Below are positions 58,601-64,000 of a DNA stretch of 64,000 nucleotides, in pieces. Numbering within the stretch: the first letter of the stretch is position 1; the number at the start of each line of letters is the position of its first letter. A model generated the notes under the pieces. That model worked only from the letters and a program-made list of their open reading frames with translations. It was not told where the DNA came from and ran no database searches. The DNA is from an uncultured Chitinophagaceae bacterium (lineage in GTDB: Bacteria > Bacteroidota > Bacteroidia > Chitinophagales > Chitinophagaceae). A program made the translations under genes and the position numbers. The DNA lies in assembly GCA_936908745.1 (NCBI GenBank), contig CAKZFX010000009.1, forward strand, positions 124,001 through 188,000. Reading direction: 5' to 3'.

Positions 58601-59430
58601 AAGATCTTTTTGAACAGGTCAGAACAAAGGATAAAGCGATCAGCAACGAAGAGTTCGATCATGCCATCAATTTCCTTGGCCTTGTTAACAGGGGTGACGT
58701 TACAAAAATACCTCCGGGCCATGAAGGTTTTGATATTTCGCCGTGGCGGTTTAACCGGCGCTTATCCCTGATGAGAAAACCGCTGATCATTTGCGACACA
58801 GACGACCCGGCCAATCCACTTATATACTGGGGGCCGCGGCAACTGTTGGTCAGCAGGGCTACGATAGCAGAGCAGTGCCTTACAGATCGTTTGAAAGTAA
58901 GTGAAGATAGCCCTGTAAAAAAAGTAACCGGCAAATTTGCCAAGAAGCGGGGTGCCGGATTGGTAAAATCGGTTCTGGCTGCATTAAAACTTCCCGATAC
59001 GATCCTTGATGATGAAGTGACTATCGCGCTGAAGGGCCGGCTCAAACATACCAAAGACATAGGTGATGTGGATGTGCTGCTGATCGATCTTGCCCGCAAA
59101 ATTGTATTCAGCCTGGAATGCAAAAGTTTTGCTGCCAGCCGGAATATAAAGGAAATGATAGAAGAGTATGAGAAACTAATGGGTAGCTCCTCGGATAAAG
59201 GACTGATAAAAAAACACGAAGAAAGACATGAGTGGCTGACGGCAAACCTTGATCAGCTTGGTCATCTCTATAAGACGGATCTCAGCGGATTTAAGATCGT
59301 ATCTGCTTTTGTAACAAGGGAAAACATGCTCTTTCCCTTCCTGAAGAAAAACAATGTCTCCATGCCTTTTGTTACAAAATATGATCTGGAGGAAAAGGGA
59401 TATGATGCGCTGCTTCAACTGGTCAGGTAA
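55681..59430 (+). CDS. large SEC-C protein with C-terminal PD-(D/E)XK nuclease motif
   Basis: 1,249 residues. The very N-terminus is a SEC-C zinc motif, NEPCPCESGKKYKRCCG (Cys8, Cys10, Cys19, Cys20). A central part of about 1,000 residues with mixed helices and strands matches no family I know. The last 125 residues carry a restriction-endonuclease-like pattern: Asp1129/Asp1131 in GDVDVLLIDL, then Glu1146-Cys-Lys1148 in FSLECKSF, as in PD-(D/E)XK enzymes. Size and layout (zinc hook, long body, nuclease tail) resemble standalone defence effectors, but this is inference. No transmembrane segment. Ends in a terminator shared with the convergent SIR2 gene. Confidence 0.8.
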   Translation: MISQNEPCPCESGKKYKRCCGMENKKDKKAKQENFFSLYNTPDLLRTIAGLSIMPSNHGKYVRLEKLTVEALRFYNENKKKVSRDELDRHLRTHYPADPLEDPPINLFTEVIAFYGGDYLIFPGITESPGFILNQLLPAIYNWPKAQLPKEFKSNCNHVVLFLLSLSDIVAKKINYRRYLYGEMTETEITIPDAAALEKLKEAVLVTTEEMEDMLQTQGIAPEVLPKFLIHPRDIPAANADPDDNPLLKKPLWKVKEGYIVTNPSTIAYALIDFIKEEAKVFGCSDALHDAYHGIVWNNAKMQLQIMGFKTVEIPDIKEPEDKYIQTLIRQFDDDKIAIIQYLPLSQQGKIKAIDALPGQRETLFRRIAAIPGYAGFQFLDITLISPMGNDTMFAIMGNKISQTISIPVYDLDILSKSRECKALDLWKFALARQQQLPRVAKMMGLSFLDEYKIYKDHSDSFYLSDEAGFDISKWRFGHSQSFIEKVKLLNDEHSVMLTVGQRMAKTMVQRKDKYAPVYFSPMDLADSELQFAVEGFDSAVWVKPVLPGEISSWFRKLYWELTDAVSYWVWQITADIKDKLGSLKIPVINITYELREAQKFEDLDDAFIRDPVVHNKLFVSASPDTAHMVIPDEIMPYFYGADNEGDRLMVRQLLLAFSELLELHKLPGFSPEEMEAIIERNAPVGPKKKFFILHTRSNLLLDQRNIKGYRYIQDYDVSVVLNSIGPLLGDLRPPVGEITESKDKIKLSRNIVMKALLPHLKKIIAQYDNHELIQRLVSLNESLIRHREDLTLKTPTRIACFVSVEQHTEDMLEMFADITRTTIALRCLLEHLAAESASGNKKVSKAGIDELVAIMDQIISWGSLGDQLGFNLFDIRVGVLDSGRIGTQKTVSREIFDPYYGAKAKESVADAIRFFQSGFEAPGTEDENDVPASLDRAFTEEFGISFTGMARFIDILAVLAFDQDTAYAVMHKKDLFEQVRTKDKAISNEEFDHAINFLGLVNRGDVTKIPPGHEGFDISPWRFNRRLSLMRKPLIICDTDDPANPLIYWGPRQLLVSRATIAEQCLTDRLKVSEDSPVKKVTGKFAKKRGAGLVKSVLAALKLPDTILDDEVTIALKGRLKHTKDIGDVDVLLIDLARKIVFSLECKSFAASRNIKEMIEEYEKLMGSSSDKGLIKKHEERHEWLTANLDQLGHLYKTDLSGFKIVSAFVTRENMLFPFLKKNNVSMPFVTKYDLEEKGYDALLQLVR

Positions 59431-59486
59431 GTAGCTGTTGTCTTTGACTATTCCAGTTCTCTTATATTTCGGGTAGATTATTGACT

Positions 59487-60812
59487 TTACGAAGAAAAAA
59501 GCGAATGATTCTCTGCAACCGCTTTTTTTATAAATGCAGAAAAGGTGTTTTCTGCTTCTTTATATACGCCGTGAGGAATAGATTTATTGAATTCATTCCT
59601 TACTGTATCCTCTCCTTTGGTGATGGTAGTGATGGTCACTTTTTTATGTTCCAGTTTTCGCTTCAGCAGTTCTTGGAATTTTGCTTCCGTTCCTTTCCAG
59701 CCGATCACGATGATCTCGTCAATATCATTGAGGAAATAATCCATCCATATTTCATGCTTTTCGGGCATCACAAAACTATCTTTGGACTTATAAGGAATCA
59801 GGAGCTGAGGCAGGTAGGTGACCAACTCTGGCGTGTCGGTGTTCCGGAGAATTTCATCCCTGCCCAAAAGTTCGTAGTCACCTGTTTGTTTGCCGAGTAT
59901 ATAATCCAGATCACGGTTTTGCTGGTATAAAAACTCCGCGAGTGTGCTCACTGAACGCATCTCGTAATGAGGGGGCAGTATTTCGGAAATACCCGGATCA
60001 AGCTTTTTGATGAGGTCGCAGGAGCCGTGTGGTTTTACAAGAAGAAGATTTCTGTTGTGATAATCAACATAGTCGTCAATGCCGGTAAAATGATACTTAA
60101 GACTTCTCTTCAAGGCATCTTCCAGCAGCAGGTCATAATTGAAGTTAACAAACAGCACACGCTCACCCGTGCTGATACAATGTTCGTTGGCGAGGTTCAC
60201 CAGGCATTTATAGTTACTTTCTCTTGGGTTTCTGCATTTATGGGAAATATCCATGAATAATTCATGCAGGTAGAACTGAACGTTGATGATCCTGCTTAAC
60301 AAATTGGGATCGTAATGGTCAACAACGCGTTGCCATTTGCGTTGAAAATAGGCTTCAATATCACCGGTATGTGCCAGGTCTGAACAGAGTTGAAAAGCGC
60401 CTTGGTAGTGAAGGGAAAAGGGATTAATAAATTTATCCTGAAACAATTCATTGGCTACAGGGGGTCTGAGTGCATCATCAGTGACCCCGCAATCATAGGA
60501 AGCACCGGCTCCAAGGATGATCAGCTTTCTGATTTTCGGTGGATTCTGTAAAGGATAGCTTCGTGGTTTTTTGTGCATTCCTGCGTTAGTCAATGGCATC
60601 CAGCTTTTGATCGTGGTGATATTGACCGGGGTGCCGATTTCTGTAATGATGGACCTGTTGCTGTTTACTTCTGAGATTCTTTGCACAGGTATCAGGTAGA
60701 TCTTTTTTGTGGTAAAATCTTCCATCAAAATGCCGTATTGCACATCCCCGTAGTAGAACCGGAATTCATACGGGTACTGCAGAGACAGATGCAGAAATTG
60801 TTCATGAGTCAT
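59487..60812 (-). CDS. SIR2-like domain protein
   Basis: 441 residues. After a short beta-rich N-terminal region (about 1-75) comes a SIR2-type Rossmann fold with the expected sites: LIILGAGASYDCGV (101-105 GAGAS), FVNFNYDLLLEDAL (223-227), KPHGSC with His262, and IIVIGWKGTEAKF. SIR2-like proteins in defence systems cleave NAD and stop phage growth by killing the cell. The zinc module of true deacetylases is missing. It begins 8 bases after the HEPN gene ends, forming a two-gene operon. NADase activity is inferred from the family. Confidence 0.86.
   Translation of the reverse strand: MTHEQFLHLSLQYPYEFRFYYGDVQYGILMEDFTTKKIYLIPVQRISEVNSNRSIITEIGTPVNITTIKSWMPLTNAGMHKKPRSYPLQNPPKIRKLIILGAGASYDCGVTDDALRPPVANELFQDKFINPFSLHYQGAFQLCSDLAHTGDIEAYFQRKWQRVVDHYDPNLLSRIINVQFYLHELFMDISHKCRNPRESNYKCLVNLANEHCISTGERVLFVNFNYDLLLEDALKRSLKYHFTGIDDYVDYHNRNLLLVKPHGSCDLIKKLDPGISEILPPHYEMRSVSTLAEFLYQQNRDLDYILGKQTGDYELLGRDEILRNTDTPELVTYLPQLLIPYKSKDSFVMPEKHEIWMDYFLNDIDEIIVIGWKGTEAKFQELLKRKLEHKKVTITTITKGEDTVRNEFNKSIPHGVYKEAENTFSAFIKKAVAENHSLFSS
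59495..59529. terminator. bidirectional terminator inside the SIR2 gene's last codons
   Basis: AAAAAAGCG and CGCTTTTTTT form a stem flanked by A-run and T-run, between two convergent genes. It overlaps the final codons of the SIR2-like gene. Confidence 0.6.
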
Positions 60813-60820
60813 GATGCAAG

Positions 60821-61756
60821 CTATTCAGGAAAATGAAATGCATTCTTTGCATTGAGCCAGTATTTATCAATTTTTGAAGTAGAGATCAGATCGGCATTCC
60901 AGTAATCGCTTCCGGAATTAAACCGCTTCTTCCAGGACACAAACTCGTCAGTATCTACTGATGACATATTTAAGTCGATAGTTACCAGCCGATCGTTATC
61001 ACAGCTGAAAGTAAGTATCCCTTCTTCCATAGAACATTGATTGGTTTCAAAAAAATACAGAAAAGGATCTTTAATATGTTTCTTTCCGGACTCTTCCTGC
61101 AGTTCAAATATTTTCTTAAAAAAGCCGTAATATTTGTTTTGCCGTCCTTTATTATCGATGAAAACTATTCCGGCGTCATAGATGATATGTTTTTCGCCCA
61201 GCAGATATGCGACAGCACCATTGATGCGGATATCCGCCAGCTTTTCTTTGATGCCTTTTTCTTCCTGCTTTCTTTGTCTTCTTTTTACCCTGTCCTCATA
61301 AAGATCATTGATCAGGTTATTGCAATGCCTGAAAACGCCCATTAGCCCGATGCCTCCACCAAATGAATGCTCGGGATGAGATTGCGAGTTGCGGGTACTG
61401 CGAAGTGCGTTCAATAGTCCCATACAATCATTTTCAAAATAACCGCGCTCATTGAACCACCCGCTTAGTCCAAATAAATTTCCACGCCATTGTCTTCGGG
61501 TATCTTTATGGTACTTTATTTTAAGTGCCATCTCAAATGAAGAAAGGGCTTTGGTCAGCGCAGGGTCGAGAAAATGGTACTCCGAATAACTGTGTAATAG
61601 TAGTTTTTCAACGATCGCGTAGCTTTTGACGATCTCCTCAGGGACCTGTTTCTTAAACCGGAACGGATGCAGGATGTTTTGCTGAAAAAGCTCTACCGTT
61701 TCTGTTCCCAGAAAGCTCTCCCACACTTCGTCTTTCCTGAAATTTACTGTATCCAT
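60821..61756 (-). CDS. HEPN-domain protein (RX4H) paired with SIR2
   Basis: 311 residues. The N-terminal half is helical and contains LLNALRSTRNSQSHPEHSF, with Arg122 and His127 spaced as in the HEPN RNase motif RX4-6H. A Lys/Arg-rich helix follows (DRVKRRQRKQEEKG), then a C-terminal region of mixed strands (AVAYLLGEKHIIYDAGIVF, ILTFSCDNDRLVTIDLNMS) which I do not recognise. HEPN proteins of toxin-antitoxin and abortive-infection systems cleave RNA. First gene of an operon with the SIR2-like protein. Confidence 0.72.
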   Translation of the reverse strand: MDTVNFRKDEVWESFLGTETVELFQQNILHPFRFKKQVPEEIVKSYAIVEKLLLHSYSEYHFLDPALTKALSSFEMALKIKYHKDTRRQWRGNLFGLSGWFNERGYFENDCMGLLNALRSTRNSQSHPEHSFGGGIGLMGVFRHCNNLINDLYEDRVKRRQRKQEEKGIKEKLADIRINGAVAYLLGEKHIIYDAGIVFIDNKGRQNKYYGFFKKIFELQEESGKKHIKDPFLYFFETNQCSMEEGILTFSCDNDRLVTIDLNMSSVDTDEFVSWKKRFNSGSDYWNADLISTSKIDKYWLNAKNAFHFPE

Positions 61757-62093
61757 AGGGTTTGTATTATTTGTAATTACCCATCCTGAAATTACAATTA
61801 TTTTATATGGCAGTTTTGGGATGTGGACAAGCAGTGTATTGCTTGTTTTGTAACGAATCGGTCCAACGCGAAAGCCAAGCTATTCGGCTTTAAACTCCAT
61901 AAAAGCTGCAAAAAGACTACGGCATAAACACATGTCCTCGTGCACCCGCCCTTCTTTTATTCCGTTTCCTTTTTGCTGATATGGCAGCCTCATGCTTTTA
62001 AGGCTTTCTTTTTTCCCTTTTTCTTTTACAAAACATTTTTTCCGGGGTTGAGAGGAAAACAAACATTTTTTATTCATTCTTAAAACAAATGTT
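61757..62093. other. gene-free region upstream of ssb
   Basis: 337 bases. Contains AAAGCC (61871-61876) pairing with GGCTTT (61886-61891). It also holds the words CGGCATAAAC (about 61920) and TTTATTCCG (61956-61964), which recur with the same spacing before the radC-like gene. No reading frame supported. Confidence 0.5.
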
Positions 62094-62468
62094 ATGGAAT
62101 TAACAGGAAGGCTGACCGCCAATGCAAAGGTCAATGAATTGAAAGATGGGCGCAAAGTGGTGAATTTCTCCATTGCCATCAATGAAAGTTACAAATCCAA
62201 AAACACCGATGAATGGAAGCGGCTCACTACCTATGTGAACTGTTCCTGGTGGCGCAGTGATGCGATTGCACGTCACCTTGTCAAAGGCGCACTGGTGGAA
62301 GTGCAGGGTCGTATCAGTGTGAGCGCATGGATGAACAGCAAAGGAGAACCTAAAGGTTCGCTGGATTTTCATGCAAACAGTATCAAATTGCACGGCAAGG
62401 GAAATGCTGAGGCAATTGATGCAGCCCCGGCACATGCTACTTCGCCGGTGGATGACTTGCCGTTTTAA
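62094..62468 (+). CDS. ssb: single-stranded DNA-binding protein
   Basis: 124 residues with an OB fold: MELTGRLTANAKVNELKDGRKVVNFSIA, TTYVNCSWWRSDAIARHLVKGALVEVQGRIS. The C-terminal tip VDDLPF is the usual partner-binding tail of SSB. A short island copy, probably used when the element moves. Chromosomal ssb would be elsewhere. Confidence 0.95.
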   Translation: MELTGRLTANAKVNELKDGRKVVNFSIAINESYKSKNTDEWKRLTTYVNCSWWRSDAIARHLVKGALVEVQGRISVSAWMNSKGEPKGSLDFHANSIKLHGKGNAEAIDAAPAHATSPVDDLPF

Positions 62469-62487
62469 TGATTGACAGATGACGCTA

Positions 62488-62515
62488 ATGCAAGGGTGAA
62501 AAACCGCCCTTGCAT
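62488..62515 (+). terminator. weak terminator after ssb
   Basis: Perfect stem ATGCAAGGG (62488-62496) / CCCTTGCAT (62507-62515), but followed only by TTGTG. Confidence 0.5.
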
Positions 62516-62523
62516 TTGTGCGT

Positions 62524-62577
62524 TAAAAAGCTGCCCCGCATCATAGTGATAGATACTTAAAACTGCCGGGGCAGCTT
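62524..62577 (-). terminator. terminator of the Apea-like HEPN gene
   Basis: Stem AAGCTGCCCCG (62528-62538) / CGGGGCAGCTT (62567-62577) around a 28-base loop; minus strand continues TTTTAACG. Confidence 0.7.
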
Positions 62578-62581
62578 GGTA

Positions 62582-63571
62582 TTATTGCTTTTTGAATTTT
62601 AAATCCAACAGGAAATTCATTTCGTTGGCAAAAAAATTATTGATATTCCTGAATTTATGAACTTTCCAAAATTCGGCCCTGCCTCCAAATGCCATCGCTG
62701 TTGTCTTACGGAAAAGATCAGCCGTATCTTTTTTATTTAAAACAATAGTTATTAGTATTTCACTGACGACGGAGTGTATGAACAACAGGTAATTGCCTGT
62801 ATGAATTTCATTCTTCGCACTATGAACCAGCTTTGACCTGACCGTATAGGATTTTTTAACCCTGTCAAATATTTCTTTTGAATCTGCTGCATTATCACCC
62901 ACCAGCACACCGGCCATTCTTGCCAGCTTATAGCCCACGCCCATAGTATCATCATCGACGACAAGGCTTTCAATAAACATCACCAGTAAAAGAAATTTTA
63001 CATACGTCCTTTTCTCTGCGCAGGCTTCAAGATAGATACCAAGCAACCTGTTAAAGGCTTCCGGATTCGGAATATTCATAAACTGCTCAAGGACTTTATT
63101 TGCCCTGCTCTGCTCTTTGCTGCCAAGGAAAAATAAATTGCGTTGTTCATCTTTTGTATACCGGTCTTTAAAATGAAAGACTGAATGATCATACAACCCT
63201 ACCGTTACAATCTGATGTTCCTGTATACGAGTACCATTAATTTCATAGTCATGATACTGCGTTATAAAATCAGCCATCAGTTGCATCTTGGAAGGCTGAA
63301 GCAATAATAAAAACTGATAAGTCTTTTCCAGTTGTGCCTTATCCTGCGAGAAAAATACATAAGTGATTTTTTCCCATCCATGCTTATTGGTTTCTTTTAA
63401 TACATCATCTAGCATTTCTTTTCCCTGGTCAATTTGATTTAATATTTTTTTGAAGGCTGCACTGTGCAATAGCATATACGATACTCCATATTTCGCAAAT
63501 TCCAGTCTTTTAAACCCTTTACTGTATATCCCGGTAAGAATATAAAAATCATAATTTTTTTTCTCAAGCAT
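62582..63571 (-). CDS. Apea-like HEPN-domain protein
   Basis: 329 residues. The C-terminal half resembles the Apea-like HEPN family: LLLVMFIESLVVDDDTMGVGYKLARMAGVLVGDN, then the RNase motif in YTVRSKLVHSA (Arg245, His250). The N-terminal 150 residues are a mixed alpha/beta domain with no clear family (FYILTGIYSKGFKRLEFAKYG). ApeA proteins sense phage products and cleave tRNA or mRNA. Whether this protein does is unknown. It sits alone between ssb and a radC-like gene. Confidence 0.72.
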   Translation of the reverse strand: MLEKKNYDFYILTGIYSKGFKRLEFAKYGVSYMLLHSAAFKKILNQIDQGKEMLDDVLKETNKHGWEKITYVFFSQDKAQLEKTYQFLLLLQPSKMQLMADFITQYHDYEINGTRIQEHQIVTVGLYDHSVFHFKDRYTKDEQRNLFFLGSKEQSRANKVLEQFMNIPNPEAFNRLLGIYLEACAEKRTYVKFLLLVMFIESLVVDDDTMGVGYKLARMAGVLVGDNAADSKEIFDRVKKSYTVRSKLVHSAKNEIHTGNYLLFIHSVVSEILITIVLNKKDTADLFRKTTAMAFGGRAEFWKVHKFRNINNFFANEMNFLLDLKFKKQ

Positions 63572-63756
63572 AGTTGTTGATTTTATTCATCATTACACAA
63601 AGTTCGGCTTCCGCCTGCAATATGCTTGCAAGGAGTTCGGCATAAACGCTAGGGCTTTGCACAGGGCTTTCATTTATTCCGCTCCTCCTTGCGCATATTC
63701 GGCTTCAGCTGGGTATTGCTCCATAATCAATTTTCTAACAATTAAAAACGAAGATT
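63572..63756. promoter_or_regulatory. leader of the radC-like gene with words shared with ssb
   Basis: CGGCATAAAC at about 63638 and TTTATTCCG at 63673-63681 repeat the pair seen before ssb, with nearly the same spacing (35 against 36 bases). GTTCGGCTT also recurs. Probably a common upstream element of the island. Confidence 0.45.
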
Positions 63757-64000
63757 ATGGAAAGCAAGATGAGTCTGGAAATGCTGAACAATGTATCAGA
63801 GATTGAGATTGTTTACAAAAGAAAAGTAAATGTGAAAGTATCGGAAAGGCCGCAGATCAAATCATCTAAAGACTGCGAAGAAGTCTTCCGGAACTACTGG
63901 GATGATGGAAAGATTGAACTGCTGGAAGAGTTCAAGGTATTATTCCTTAACAGGTCTCACCGTGTATTGCAAATGATGGCTGTTTCCAGTGGCGGTATAA
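63757..64000 (+). CDS. RadC-like JAB-domain protein, 3' end cut
   Basis: The frame starts at the ATG at 63757 and runs open through the window end; 81 residues are seen. They open MESKMSLEMLNNVSEIEIVY and include LEEFKVLFLNRSHRVLQ and MAVSSGGI, as in the N-terminal part of the JAB/MPN domain of RadC-type proteins. The metal-binding motif lies beyond the window. Copies are common on Bacteroidota mobile elements next to ssb. Confidence 0.85.
   Translation, partial: MESKMSLEMLNNVSEIEIVYKRKVNVKVSERPQIKSSKDCEEVFRNYWDDGKIELLEEFKVLFLNRSHRVLQMMAVSSGGI

Noticed and set aside
58169..58771. 200-codon open frame on the plus strand
   Set aside because: A second frame inside the large SEC-C gene, with no start signal or family features.
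45510..64000. Right attachment site of the island
   Set aside because: No repeat of the tRNA-Asp 3' end was found by reading; the element probably ends beyond the window.

Overview
The window looks like a chromosome segment of a Bacteroidota bacterium, most likely a member of Chitinophagaceae. Supporting signs are promoters of the Bacteroidota type (TTTG, about 20 bases, TAnnTTTG), few Shine-Dalgarno sequences, secreted proteins ending in type IX secretion (T9SS) sorting domains, an ECF sigma/FecR pair, a group III glutamine synthetase beside a group II enzyme, and housekeeping proteins typical of this phylum. The lineage is inferred from protein character, not from a database match.

Positions 1 to about 45,400 form an ordinary core region. 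In order it carries: a TPR protein cut by the window edge, yidC, pyrG, an exported amidohydrolase, a GAF sensor protein, proC, a FAS1 lipoprotein, an NAD-dependent epimerase (hldD/rfaD type), purL, a polytopic membrane protein, glnA type II and type III, an M19 dipeptidase, accC-accB, efp, two large T9SS type B surface proteins, a thioredoxin-fold protein, mdh, an RlmK-like methyltransferase, an exonuclease/GIY-YIG fusion, a thioesterase, an FKBP isomerase, a T9SS type A protein, cmk, clpC, a STAS protein, rnz, dapA, accA and one secreted orphan. Most transcription units end in clear hairpin terminators, and several have readable promoters.

At 45,436 a tRNA-Asp(GTC) gene marks the left edge of a genomic island, which runs to the end of the window; no right end is visible. 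Behind the tRNA lie a tyrosine recombinase, a YhcG-family PD-(D/E)XK nuclease with two covarying 25-bp palindromes inside its gene, a truncated FecR anti-sigma gene with its ECF sigma factor, a caspase-like protease fused to a DUF3298/RsiV-like domain, an excisionase-like HTH protein and a small ribbon-helix-helix protein. Next comes a rightward cluster of four genes: an FAD amine oxidase, a second class II lysyl-tRNA synthetase, a small SEC-C protein, and a 1,249-residue protein with an N-terminal SEC-C zinc motif and a C-terminal PD-(D/E)XK nuclease motif. Facing it is a two-gene operon encoding a HEPN protein (RX4H) and a SIR2-like protein. The right end carries ssb, an Apea-like HEPN protein and the start of a radC-like gene, a set often found on conjugative or mobilisable elements.

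The island is very probably defence-rich. The most novel candidates are the HEPN/SIR2 operon, the SEC-C/nuclease pair with the adjacent amine oxidase/LysRS pair, and the caspase-DUF3298 protein. Their functions are inferred from motifs and neighbourhood only.
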